Shown: positions 1 through 5,649, numbered from the stretch's first letter. The stretch is DNA of 13,353 nt from Baffinella frigidus (GCA_026770585.1 MU647222.1:40526-53878); one strand, 5' to 3'. The notes: generated by a model from the letters alone, not told the origin. A program made the numbers and translations.

Positions 1-22
1 GGGGGGGGGGGGGGGGGGGGGG
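1..22. repeat. Poly-G run at the window edge
   Basis: Twenty-two consecutive G. On the minus strand this is a C-tract lying a few bases after the donor GTTGTGAG of the exon copy at 31-121. It has the same layout as the shorter C-tracts after the other exon copies. It may be real sequence at which an assembly stopped; its true length cannot be known from here. Confidence 0.7.
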
Positions 23-30
23 CTCACAAC

Positions 31-121
31 CTGCGATGCCGAGGTCGAAGGTCCCCGCAAGCGGGACGTCGAGTGACGAGAGCTTCTCGGACCACACGAG
101 CAGCCACGCCACCATTTCGCC
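31..121 (-). pseudogene. Degenerate copy of methyltransferase exon 3
   Basis: A second copy of the exon at 257-358. It keeps the end of the frame (VWSEKLSSLDVP, then a Phe-Asp-Leu strand) and the donor position, here AG followed by GTTGTG. The 5' part has diverged (the minus-strand text reads GGCGAAATGGTGGCG), and the only AG close upstream (GTATAG) would give phase 0 rather than the phase 1 used by the intact exon. It is therefore more likely a decayed duplicate than a usable exon. The segment 122-248 between the two copies holds a short CCCTAAACCC-like stretch (about 128-150) and otherwise nothing I recognise. Confidence 0.6.
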
Positions 122-256
122 CTATACAACAAACCCTAAACCCCTGAACCCTTTTGGTACGTGGAGAAGCACCACTCAGCCAACCTTGAAAACAGTCAAC
201 TTGCGACGACGGGGTCAACTTTTGGTGCGTGAATTGTGGGGAGGGGGGCTCATAAC

Positions 257-358
257 CTGCGATGACGAGGTCGAAGGTCCCCGCACGCGGGACGTCGAGT
301 GACGAGAGCTTTTCGGACCACACCAGCAGCCGCGCGGCCATCTCGGACGCCGCGAGCC
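257..358 (-). CDS. Methyltransferase (Methyltransf_16 / METTL21-like) exon 3, partial gene
   Basis: This 102-nt exon is bounded on the minus strand by acceptor GATTCAG (359-361 is the CAG) and donor GCAG/GTTATG. It enters and leaves in phase 1, encoding 33 whole codons. Seen: a small helix (LAASEMAARLLVW) followed by a FDLVIA beta strand. In Methyltransf_16 enzymes a xWs/xWg segment followed by FDLVLxxDxLY comes after motif I; the next exon, which should carry the Asp-x-Leu-Tyr part, is not in the window. The SAM-binding motif I lies in the exon at 2806-2941 and the connecting residues in 1371-1433, in correct order and phase. Family members methylate lysine or other side chains of proteins such as elongation factors or chaperones; the substrate here is unknown. 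Whether the gene is still expressed is uncertain, because all exons are surrounded by broken copies. Confidence 0.6.
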
Positions 359-510
359 CTGAATCGTTTGGGGTCTAGGGCTTAGCCTCAACCTAAGGCT
401 TAGGGCTTAGGCTCATTCCCAAACCCTGGACTTCGCAAGCCCTGCCAAATCGTCAGAGGGAGACCCGTCAATTAGAAGCGCGCACCCATGAATCAACATC
501 TGGCACTCAC
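359..510. repeat. Degenerate telomere-like intron sequence
   Basis: Heptamer-like GGCTTAGGG / CCTAAGG fragments between about 370 and 430, followed by unassigned sequence. It lies immediately upstream (minus strand) of the acceptor of the exon at 257-358, so it is probably intronic. Confidence 0.4.
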
Positions 511-669
511 TAGCTATGTTCCACTCGACTTGGTCTCACCAATTTGGTGAGACCAGATCGCAACGGTTCGCCAAAGGTTGACAAATCCCTTTGAAAAAGA
601 TGACTTTTGGCGTTTTGAGTTGAATAAAAGGACGTAATCGATTTATTCTACCAGAGTGAAACAGAGCTA
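511..669. mobile_element. Miniature inverted-repeat element (TAGCT family, copy 1)
   Basis: Terminal inverted repeats TAGCTATGTTCCACTC (511-526) and, on the other strand from 669 to 654, TAGCTCTGTTTCACTC match at 14 of 16 positions. Inside is a perfect palindrome TGGTCTCACCAA-T-TTGGTGAGACCA (531-555). The palindrome recurs in altered form at 3457-3479, and the terminal sequences recur at 3436-3572 and 4351-4486. No coding capacity; non-autonomous. No clear target-site duplication. Confidence 0.65.
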
Positions 670-714
670 GACTCGCTCTGGCCACGTGACACACTCAGTC
701 CGTCCCGGGAGCAA

Positions 715-734
715 CATCTCGGACGCCGCGAGCC
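715..734 (-). pseudogene. Exon 3 start fragment of the methyltransferase
   Basis: The minus strand reads CACAG followed by GGCTCGCGGCGTCCGAGATG, the same acceptor junction and first 20 bases as the exon at 257-358, and then diverges. It is a third, very short copy of an exon edge. Confidence 0.55.
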
Positions 735-738
735 CTGT

Positions 739-809
739 GAAGCACACCCACTATCAACATTGATGGGTTTACCCTTGATGGGTCTACCCTTGATGGTGTG
801 TGCTTCTTT
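739..809. repeat. TTGATGGGTYTACCC short tandem repeat inside an inverted repeat
   Basis: About three tandem units of TTGATGGGTTTACCC / TTGATGGGTCTACCC, bracketed by GAAGCACAC on the left and GTGTGCTTC on the right, so the whole stretch could fold back. A further GGTAGACCCATCAA in inverse orientation lies at about 822-836. Confidence 0.55.
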
Positions 810-962
810 CTGGATCAGCAGAGGTAGACCCATCAACGTGAACCGCTCTGGCCACATCAAGCACTCAATCCGTGCGGGACACAACCCACAACATCACGCA
901 CTCTCCCGCGCGAGTGCTCGGTAAGCCGCTCGCTTCGGGATTGGGGGAGGGGGGGGGGGCAC

Positions 963-1005
963 CGGAGGGGGCCAACCGTACGGTTACCCTCGACAGCGGT
1001 GTTGA
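963..1005 (-). pseudogene. Methyltransferase exon 2, partial copy 1
   Basis: The minus strand encodes a NTAVEGNR-like stretch with substitutions (NRTVGPLR in place of NRMAPAG), then the donor G/GTGCCC running into a C-tract. The 5' half with the acceptor is missing. Confidence 0.55.
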
Positions 1006-1199
1006 TGTTCGAGGGGGGATGGAGGGGTGTGGGCAGTGGCGCGCGAGCGAGTCGAGTGGGTTGGAGGTGTGCACTAGAAGGGCTGCTGGCGACGTCAAAC
1101 ACTCGGTCCATGCCGGAAACAACCCACAACAGCACGCACTCACCCCTACGAGTGCTCGGTAAGCCGCTCGGTTCGTGATTTCTTTGGGGGGGGGGGCAC

Positions 1200-1239
1200 C
1201 GGCGGGGGCCATGCGGTTACCCTCGACGGCGGTGTTGAG
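1200..1239 (-). pseudogene. Methyltransferase exon 2, partial copy 2
   Basis: The minus strand keeps NTAVEGNRMAPAG and the donor GCCG/GTGCCC followed by a long C-tract (1186-1196 as G on the plus strand). The first third of the exon and its acceptor are missing. Confidence 0.55.
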
Positions 1240-1370
1240 GGGTGGGGTGACTCGTGTCAAGACATAGAAAGGCCGCGGCAATACGAAAGGAAAGGGAGGG
1301 GCATGGGCAGCGGAGCGCGATCGAGTCGAGTGGGTTGTAAGTGTGCATTGGAAGGGCTGCTGGCGTTCAC

Positions 1371-1433
1371 CGGCGGGGGCCATGCGGTTGCCCTCGACGG
1401 CGGTGCTGAGGTTCGCCACGCACGCTTCGTTGC
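1371..1433 (-). CDS. Methyltransferase exon 2, the complete copy
   Basis: A 63-nt exon, phase 1 at both ends: acceptor GACTGGCAG (CAG at 1434-1436) and donor GCCG/GTGAAC. Joined after the exon at 2806-2941 it reads ...TD-G-NEACVANL.TAVEGNR. This is the DGN-E-x-V-x-N-L-x-x-N segment that follows the SAM-binding strand in Methyltransf_16 enzymes. A possible branch point GGTTAAC lies about 17-23 bases before the acceptor. Because both ends are phase 1, copies of this exon could be gained or skipped without shifting the frame. It is the only one of four copies with both splice sites. Confidence 0.6.
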
Positions 1434-1612
1434 CTGCCAGTCGCGCCTCGTTAACCTCCGCATACACACGCATTTTCTCACTGGGTTTATTTCGCCAACG
1501 CCCATGGTGTAACACACTATCTGGCGGCCATGCCTCATTAACCTATGCATACACATGCATTTTTTACACGGATTATGCTGTGACTACGTTCATGGTGTAT
1601 GCATATCGCGCT

Positions 1613-1684
1613 ATCAGGATTCCTACCAGAGATCGCACTATCAGGATTCCTACCAAAGATCGCACTATCAGGATTCCTACCAAA
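1613..1684. repeat. 27-bp tandem repeat, about three units
   Basis: The unit contains ATCGCACTATCAGGATTCC plus TACCAAAG, with starts 27 bases apart (GATCGCAC at 1631 and 1658). A related single unit sits at 1977-1996 near the motif-I cassette array. Confidence 0.8.
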
Positions 1685-1688
1685 GAGG

Positions 1689-1734
1689 CTGCCCTCGACG
1701 GCGGTGTTGAGGTTCGCCACGCACGCCTCGTTGC
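1689..1734 (-). pseudogene. Methyltransferase exon 2, copy 4, lacking its donor
   Basis: The acceptor GTCTGGCAG is intact and the frame NEACVANLNTAVEG is kept, but the copy breaks off after GAGGGCA and joins the 27-bp repeat. It is truncated at the 3' side, opposite to copies 1 and 2. Confidence 0.6.
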
Positions 1735-2048
1735 CTGCCAGACGCGCCTCGTTAACCTCCGCATACACACGCATTTTTCACCGAGATTGTTTCGCCAACG
1801 CTCATGGTGTAACACACTATCAGGCGGCCACGCCTCATTACGCATTTTTCGGGCCTGAAAGAGGGGTACATGCCTCATTAACGCACGCATACACCTGCAT
1901 CCGAAATATTTCGAGTGTGCTCATGATTTTGTTTTTCTTATGAATGGTTGCGTCTACGCTCATGGGCTCATGGTGTATCGCACTATCAGGGTTCCTTACA
2001 TAGACTGGTAGGAGTTTTCCATTCATGCGACGAAGGGGGGGTTGATAC

Positions 2049-2099
2049 CATCGGTGATAAGCAGGGATTTAGCCTTGACAGCCACGCCGAGCGCGAGCC
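2049..2099 (-). pseudogene. Motif-I exon cassette A (51 nt)
   Basis: The minus strand has AATGCAG, then GGCTCGCGCTCGGCGTGG, then the conserved KAKSLLITDG end with donor GATG/GTATCAAC and a C-tract. With this acceptor it would be a phase 1 to phase 1 exon of 51 nt, unlike its neighbours. It lacks motif I glycines. A copy of the edge of the exon at 2806-2941. Confidence 0.55.
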
Positions 2100-2192
2100 C
2101 TGCATTCCGTAGGGTGCTACCGTAGGCAATACCGCAGGGTGCTACGGCATGCCGGAAGTAAGTTAACGCCGGAAATCGTTGGTCCACCTTAC

Positions 2193-2265
2193 CGTCGGTG
2201 AGAAGGAGGGACTTGGCCTTGACAGCCACGCCGAGAGCGAGGCCCGCCAGGCCGACCCTCGCTAT
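2193..2265 (-). pseudogene. Motif-I exon cassette B (73 nt)
   Basis: Bounded by CGTTAG and by donor GACG/GTAAGG, the best donor of the array. Length 73 (24 codons plus one base) gives phase 0 to 1, as in the full exon. It encodes IARVGLAGLALGVAVKAKSL with LLTDG after it, so the frame is open throughout. It lacks the acidic residue and first glycines of motif I. Confidence 0.55.
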
Positions 2266-2336
2266 CTAACGGCCCTAGGGATGCTACCACCAACTGGGGG
2301 ACGTTTTCCATTCATGAGACGAAGGGGGGTTGATAC

Positions 2337-2382
2337 CATCGGTGAGAAGCAGGGATTTAGCCTTGACAGCCGAGTGCGAACC
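2337..2382 (-). pseudogene. Motif-I exon cassette C (46 nt, with internal deletion)
   Basis: Relative to the full exon a GTGGC-type five-base segment is missing. With the local AG (CCTCGCAG) the piece is still 46 nt, phase 0 to 1, and ends AVKAKSLLLTDG before donor GATG/GTATC. The preceding spacer GTTTTCCATTCATGAGACGAAGG is shared with the neighbouring units. Confidence 0.45.
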
Positions 2383-2502
2383 CTGCGAGGCCGTCCCCAG
2401 TCTGTGGTATGATCCCCAGGGCCGTTACCAACTTTGCTAACCCCCTGCCCCTCAGATCCTGCCATAGACCCCGGAGCCTAGTTCTATCTAATGGGGGGAT
2501 AC

Positions 2503-2575
2503 CATCGGTGAAAAGGAGGGACTTGGCCTTGACAGCCACGCCCACATGGAGGCCCGCGAGGCCCACCCCCGCTTT
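2503..2575 (-). pseudogene. Motif-I exon cassette D (73 nt)
   Basis: Bounded by CGTTAG and donor GATG/GTATCCCCCC. Phase 0 to 1, open frame KAGVGLAGLHVGVAVKAKSL then LFTDG. It retains part of the glycine-rich loop. Same spacer and orientation as B and E. Confidence 0.55.
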
Positions 2576-2647
2576 CTAACGGTCGTAGGGATCCTATCAC
2601 ACACTGGTAGGAGTTTTCCATTCATGGGATGAAGGGGGTTCTGATAC

Positions 2648-2729
2648 CGTCGGTGAGAAGGAGGGACTTGGCCTTGACAGCCACGCCGAGCGCGAGCCCG
2701 GCCAGGCCCATCCCCACGCTCAGTTCCAT
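2648..2729 (-). pseudogene. Motif-I exon cassette E (82 nt)
   Basis: Bounded by CGTTAG and donor GACG/GTATC. At 82 nt it is nine bases longer than B and D, still phase 0 to 1. Encodes MELSVGMGLAGLALGVAVKA then KSLLLTDG. The motif I of the full exon (ELGAGVG) reads ELSVGMG here, so two glycine-loop positions differ. Confidence 0.55.
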
Positions 2730-2805
2730 CTAACGTCCGTAGGGTTCCTGTCAACTTCCTGACATAGACTGGGAGGATGGGACGATGTTTTGATGATGGG
2801 GATAC

Positions 2806-2941
2806 CGTCAGTGAGAAGGAGGGACTTGGCCTTGACAGCCACGCCGAGCGCGAGGCCCGCGAGGCCGACCCCCGCGCCGAGTTCGCAGATGTGCTTGCCT
2901 TCTAGCTCCGCTGAGTGCTCCAGGAGATAGTGCAGCATAAC
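2806..2941 (-). CDS. Methyltransferase exon 1 of the visible gene, with SAM-binding motif I
   Basis: A 136-nt exon (45 codons plus one base, phase 0 to 1) between acceptor AACCCAG and donor GACG/GTATCCCC. Seen: helix VMLHYLLEHSAELEGK, then strand and glycine loop ICELGAGVGLAG, then a second strand ending SLLLTDG with the acidic residue that normally binds the SAM ribose. This order (helix, E/D-x-G-x-G-x-G, xxTD-G) is diagnostic for class I SAM methyltransferases, and the following DGNE segment in the next exon points to Methyltransf_16 / METTL21-like proteins. The expected upstream exon with the family's small W-containing motif is not clearly identified. The sequence just upstream is telomere-like intron. 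Confidence 0.7.
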
Positions 2942-2944
2942 CTG

Positions 2945-3158
2945 GGTTTAGGTTTTATGGTTTTAGGGTTGGTTTGTGGTTCAGGGGTTAGGGTTTGGGG
3001 TTTAGTGTTCAGGGTTCAGTTGGGGTACAGTCAGAGTTGAGGGTGTAGGGTTCAGTTGGGGTACAGTCAGAGTTAAGGGTGTAGGGTTCAGTTGGTTAAG
3101 GGTGTAGGGTTTAGTCAGAGTTAAGGGTGTAGGGTTTAGTCAGAGTTAAGGGTGTAGG
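2945..3158. repeat. Degenerate TTTAGGG-type interstitial tract
   Basis: Many variants of GGGTTTAGGG, GGGTTCAG and AGGGTGTAGGG. A longer unit TTCAGTTGGGGTACAGTCAGAG is repeated twice, and AGTCAGAGTTAAGGGTGTAG several times. The tract ends exactly at the acceptor of the exon at 2806-2941, so it lies in an intron; the CCCTAAA strand is the sense strand. Confidence 0.8.
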
Positions 3159-3198
3159 CTAGCTCCGCTGAGTGCTCCAGGAGGTAGTGGAGCATAAC
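3159..3198 (-). pseudogene. 5' stub of the motif-I exon
   Basis: The minus strand has acceptor CTCGACAG, then GTTATGCTCCAC and the codons for VMLHYLLEHSAEL. It is nearly identical to the start of the exon at 2806-2941 and then breaks into the telomere-like tract. It complements cassettes A-E, which carry only the 3' part. The break falls about 40 nt into the exon. Confidence 0.65.
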
Positions 3199-3435
3199 CT
3201 GTCGAGGCGGGCGTCAGGGGGTTAGGGTGTCAAAAGGGTTTAGGGTGTCAAAATCAGGGGTTAGGGATTCAAAAACAGGTGCAGTTGACCGCCTAGCGTT
3301 GAGGGTTTAGGGGTTCAAAACCACTTCCGCCTGTTGGGGGGGGTTGAGGACTGCCACTGTACCAAAGCGGGCTCGGCTTAAGGCTCATATGAGTTTGGAT
3401 CTCTCATCTCAGGGCGTCAGGGTGGGGGGGGGGTC
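3199..3435. repeat. Telomere-like and G-rich intergenic/intron sequence
   Basis: GGGTTTAGG-type heptamers mixed with GTCAAAA and TTCAAAA fragments up to about 3325, then unassigned sequence with two G-runs (near 3340 and 3424-3433). No coding frame recognised. Confidence 0.5.
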
Positions 3436-3572
3436 TAGCTCGGTCTTGGTCTATTTGGGCTCACCAATTTGGTGAGCCCGGGCTCTTTTCCGCTGCAAAG
3501 TTGACGGATTTGTACCGCACACCCAGCATGTCAAGTTAAAAATAGTCAGTCAACCCGAGTGAGGCAGAGCTA
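3436..3572. mobile_element. Miniature inverted-repeat element (TAGCT family, copy 2)
   Basis: Begins TAGCTC and ends GAGCTA. Contains the palindrome GGGCTCACCAA-T-TTGGTGAGCCC (3457-3479). The interior AAAGTTGACGGATTTGTACCGC and the end CAACCCGAGTGAGGCAG are shared with the element at 4351-4486. Confidence 0.65.
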
Positions 3573-3576
3573 CATT

Positions 3577-4040
3577 TGAAAAGGCCGGAACGCCCGATTC
3601 CGGCCTTTTGAGTTCAAAGGCGAACCTGACCGTGCCACGCCAGATTGATCGAGGGAAACCGACGCCTTATCCACGTACGATCTGACGTGGTTGACTTGAG
3701 GATTCAAGGGGGTTCCCTTGAAAGATGTGAAAAGTGGATGTTTCGATCATCCTGGCGTGGAATGGAAACACTGGGAAAGGCCGGGAGAGGACCTCTTCAG
3801 CAGGCCAGAGGCCTCTGGAAAAGGCCGGAACGCCCAATTCCGGGGGGCTCACAGGCGAATGACCACATTGGAAAAGGCCGGAACGCCCGATTCCGGGGGA
3901 GCCGAGTGGCCACATTTGAAAAGGCCGGAACGCTCGATTCCGCGGGGCTCAGTGACGAATGGCCACATTTGAAAAGGCCGAAAGAGGACCACATTTGAAA
4001 AGGCCGGGAGAGGGGACCTCTTCGGCAGGCCAGAGGCAAA
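3577..4040. repeat. Degenerate tandem repeat with GAAAAGGCCGGAACGCCC core
   Basis: The core CATTTGAAAAGGCCGGAACG recurs near 3575, 3823, 3873, 3918 and, shortened, near 3968 and 3993. GGGAGAGGACCTCTTC.GCAGG with CCAGAGGC occurs at about 3783-3812 and 4008-4036. The region 3615-3770 is unique within the window and I see no gene in it. Frames here are repeat-driven. Confidence 0.65.
3579..3609. other. Perfect 12-bp hairpin AAAAGGCCGGAA / TTCCGGCCTTTT
   Basis: Twelve-base arms (3579-3590 and 3598-3609) around a 7-base loop. The left arm and loop recur as the core of the tandem repeat that follows, where the right arm is cut off after TTCCG. Confidence 0.75.
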
Positions 4041-4050
4041 CGTTGCCCGT

Positions 4051-4098
4051 GTTGTCCACCCCCGTCGAAAACGACGCCTTCATGTCTGCGAGCGTTAC
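4051..4098 (-). pseudogene. Unrecognised exon-edge family, copy 1
   Basis: The minus strand has CCAACAG, then GTAACGCTCGCAGACATGAA and on to GTCGTTTTCGACGGGGGTGG. Four copies (4051-4098, 4176-4203, 4294-4347, and 4489-4522 with 4731-4754) share the AG junction. The frame VTLADMKASFSTGVDN is open in copy 1 and nearly the same in copy 3 (VTFAGMKASFSTGVDN), but I cannot assign a protein. The family lies upstream (minus strand) of the methyltransferase exons, so it could be an earlier exon of that gene; this is inference only. Confidence 0.4.
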
Positions 4099-4136
4099 CT
4101 GTTGGATAGGGTAACGGCCTCAATTCAGGGTAGATG

Positions 4137-4178
4137 AGTCTACGGTATTGACTACGGTAGGCCAAAGGGCCCCTAGGC
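4137..4178. repeat. Fragment related to the element at 6457-6611
   Basis: CTACGGTATTGACTACGG followed by TAGGCCAAAGG and CCCTAGG resembles the interior of the 6457-6611 element (CTACGGTATTGCCTAGG ... TAGGCCAAAATCCTAGG). Probably a decayed relative. Confidence 0.5.
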
Positions 4179-4242
4179 CTTCATGTTAGCGAGCGTTATC
4201 TGTTTCATAGGGCATTCCGGCTCACGTTCTAGCTCTGCCCTC

Positions 4243-4290
4243 TAGCTCTGACTCAGGCTCTTTCCCGCTCCAAAGTTGACGGATTTGAGA
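4243..4290. mobile_element. Truncated TAGCT-family element
   Basis: TAGCTCTGACTCAGGCTC, then TTTCCCGCTCCAAAGTTGACGG and ATTTG match the 4351-4486 element, and it then stops at the exon-edge copy starting 4294. A second TAGCTCTG lies at 4230. Confidence 0.5.
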
Positions 4291-4293
4291 TAG

Positions 4294-4347
4294 GTTGTCC
4301 ACCCCCGTCGAAAAAGACGCCTTCATGCCCGCGAAAGTCACCTGTTG
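4294..4347 (-). pseudogene. Unrecognised exon-edge family, copy 3
   Basis: Closest to copy 1: minus-strand GGCAACAG, then GTGACTTTCGCGGGCATGAA and the same GTC..TTTTCGACGGGGG end. A TAGCT-family element begins three bases after it at 4351. Confidence 0.45.
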
Positions 4348-4350
4348 CCC

Positions 4351-4486
4351 AGCGCTGTCTCGGTCTTTTTGGCTTCCTGATGTGGTGAGCGCGGGGGCTT
4401 TTTCCCGCTCGAAAGTTGACGGATTTGTACCGCGGGCACAGAACATCAACTTGAGAATAGTCGGTCAACCCGAGTGAGGCAGCGCT
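4351..4486. mobile_element. Miniature inverted-repeat element (TAGCT family, copy 3)
   Basis: Ends AGCGCTGTCTC and, inverted, AGCGCTGCCTC (10 of 11). Length 136, close to the 137 bp of the copy at 3436-3572, with which it shares GTTGACGGATTTGTACCGC and CAACCCGAGTGAGGCAG. It sits between two exon-edge copies. Confidence 0.65.
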
Positions 4487-4522
4487 AGGTTGTCCGCCCC
4501 CGTCGAAAATGACGCGTTCCTG

Positions 4523-4730
4523 CCACTCGAGGCTAAACATGGGACCATTTTAGAACATAGCTTCTTTTAAAAGTGAAAAAAAAAAGATGTGTAGTAATTT
4601 TCACACAAATAGGGGCGTTTGGTCACGTTGCTGGGGGAATCCCCCCAGCAACGTGACCAAACCTGCCCGTGACTGGCACTAAATTTAACAACCCCACATT
4701 TAAAATGGTCCCATTTCTAGCCTCGAGTGG
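4523..4730. mobile_element. 208-bp MITE with 30-bp terminal inverted repeats, inserted into an exon-edge copy
   Basis: The left end CCACTCGAGGCTAAACATGG plus GACCATTTTA matches the inverted right end at 28 of 30 positions. In the centre a perfect 20-bp hairpin TTTGGTCACGTTGCTGGGGG lies at 4618-4637, paired with 4642-4661. The flanks, joined without the element, recreate the repeat sequence seen intact at 4051-4103, which gives an empty-site comparison. A duplicated TG is the most likely target duplication. No coding capacity. Confidence 0.8.
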
Positions 4731-4871
4731 TGTCAGCGAGCGTGACCTGTTGTCCAGGTGTGAAATTCATGGGACACCCATAAATCTCGATATCCATGAC
4801 AACACCAGCCCCTGGATGTCACAGGGCGGAATCCGGACGAGCGCCACTACACTCTGAACCAGAACATTTCG

Positions 4872-4968
4872 CCTAAGTCAACTCCCCCTGAAAGCTAGCA
4901 CCTTAAGTCAAATGCCTGGTTCCAGACCAGGGTCCATCTAAACGAAATCAGGGGAAAGTTGACTTAGG
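4872..4968. mobile_element. 97-bp inverted-repeat element (CCTAAGTCAACT)
   Basis: Ends CCTAAGTCAACTCCCCCTGA and, inverted, CCTAAGTCAACTTTCCCCTG, differing in the middle pyrimidines. It contains a small inner hairpin CCTGGT/ACCAGG. A GTTGACTTAG copy follows at 4977-4986. The stretch 4755-4871 before it has no recognisable feature. Confidence 0.6.
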
Positions 4969-5068
4969 TGGGATGGTTGACTTAGCTGAAATCTTGTGGC
5001 TCGGAGTGCACTAGGGGCGGGTCAAGAGACCATAACCTGTTAGTTTCCTGTTGTCCAGAGGCATTCCA

Positions 5069-5087
5069 GCGCACCTTAAGGGTGCGC
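5069..5087. other. Short perfect hairpin GCGCACC / GGTGCGC
   Basis: Seven-base arms around TTAAG, six bases before the foldback element at 5093. Confidence 0.6.
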
Positions 5088-5092
5088 ACCCT

Positions 5093-5230
5093 CCACCAAC
5101 CCTCACAGTCTGGGAAAATCGGGGAAAATGGCTCCAAAAATCCCCTTGAAGGCCGTCGGATTCCGACGGCCTCCAAGGGGGTTTGATGTTTTTGACTTTT
5201 TCGATTTGCCCAAGTTGTGAGGGTTGGTGG
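5093..5230. mobile_element. 138-bp foldback element
   Basis: The outer ends CCACCAACCCTCACA pair perfectly. Homology between the arms continues, with mismatches, to the central perfect palindrome GGCCGTCGGA/TCCGACGGCC. Almost the whole element can fold into one hairpin. Flanked by CT on both sides, a possible 2-bp duplication. Confidence 0.7.
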
Positions 5231-5248
5231 CTACGTCCGGCGATTTTC

Positions 5249-5325
5249 GGCATTCCGTACCACCTCACTGTATTGCGTACAGCATCACCCCTTACGGCAT
5301 GCTGGAATTAGGTTGACGCCGGAAT
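5249..5325. repeat. Dispersed repeat shared with about 2092-2172
   Basis: Common landmarks in the same order: GCATTCCGTA, a middle TA.TGCGTA-like stretch, TACGGCATGC.GGAA, and GTT.ACGCCGGAA. In the copy at 2092-2172 it sits between two methyltransferase cassettes, accounting for the odd 5' end of cassette A. Confidence 0.5.
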
Positions 5326-5334
5326 GACTTCCCG

Positions 5335-5349
5335 CGCGTCGGCGGGAAG
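5335..5349 (+). pseudogene. Inverted copy of the QRVGGK exon end
   Basis: Plus strand GCGTCGGCGGGAAG then donor GTGCCCCC, followed 16 bases later by AAAGAAGGCGGTCTCAGCCTG. The same exon edge plus intron start appears on the minus strand at 5569, 5650, 5775 and 5883. This is the only copy in the opposite orientation. Confidence 0.6.
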
Positions 5350-5414
5350 GTGCCCCCTCATAAAAAAGAAGGCGGTCTCAGCCTGCTCCCATTCAGTGCC
5401 AGCATCATTGCAGA

Positions 5415-5438
5415 GCACTAAGGGTCCACCCTTAGTGC
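5415..5438. other. Perfect 11-bp hairpin GCACTAAGGGT / ACCCTTAGTGC
   Basis: Arms 5415-5425 and 5428-5438 with a two-base spacer. A 14-base direct repeat (TCGAGAGTCCC) follows near 5460-5486. Function unknown. Confidence 0.65.
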
Positions 5439-5568
5439 GTTCAGAGGTAAAAGGGAAGTTCGAGAGTCCCAAAGGTCGAGAGTCCCGCCACTGGTGTGGA
5501 CAATCAGGCAATGTTCTGGTACTAAGCTAATCCGGGGACATGTTTAACTCGCGGAGGGCGGGGGGCAC

Positions 5569-5582
5569 CTTCCCGCCGATCA
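5569..5582 (-). pseudogene. QRVGGK exon end, copy 4
   Basis: Minus-strand ATCGGCGGGAAG followed by donor GTGCCCCCCGCCC. Only the last few codons remain. The upstream minus-strand sequence is the shared intron segment with GGCGGTCTCAGTCTGCTC. Confidence 0.5.
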
Positions 5583-5649
5583 GAGCAGACGGATCATTTA
5601 AGGGGAGCAGACTGAGACCGCCTTTTTTTGTATTTGGGGGGGGTTGGAC

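Larger units (their letters stand above)
843..1370. repeat. Tandem duplication (about 240 bp) carrying partial methyltransferase exon 2 copies
   Basis: Landmarks repeat at a spacing of about 237-241 bases: GAGTGCTCGGTAAGCCGCTCG at 910 and 1151, CACAACCCACAACA.CACGCACT near 880 and 1117, and the TACCCTCGACRGCGGTGTTGA core near 982 and 1218. A third partial unit starts near 1320 (TCGAGTGGGTTG). Each unit contains the 3' end of exon 2, its donor and a C-tract (minus strand). Reading frames seen across this block on both strands follow the repeat and are not independent genes. Confidence 0.65.
1391..1835. repeat. Direct duplication, period about 301 bp, of exon 2 plus upstream intron
   Basis: The block starting CCCTCGACGGCGGTG at 1391 is repeated from 1692. 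Shared text includes the exon 2 acceptor, the CATACACACGCATTTT stretch, TTTCGCCAACGC.CATGGTG and AACACACTATC.GGCGGCCA. Between the copies lies the 27-bp triple repeat at 1613-1684. Confidence 0.7.

Noticed and set aside
1-22. Treating the poly-G purely as a sequencing artefact
   Set aside because: The same donor-plus-C-tract layout occurs at many internal sites, so at least part of the run is likely real, though its length is not reliable.
865-1515. A long minus-strand open frame of over 200 codons
   Set aside because: It runs across two tandem units, through donor sites and C-tracts, and repeats the same short peptide; exon borders explain the conserved parts better.
3797-4165. A 122-codon minus-strand frame
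   Set aside because: It consists of the GGCCGGAACGCCC repeat read in different frames; no consistent protein.
5093-5230. A rho-independent-type terminator or structured RNA gene
   Set aside because: The arms extend over the whole 138 bp with matching ends, which fits a foldback element better, and there is no gene immediately upstream.
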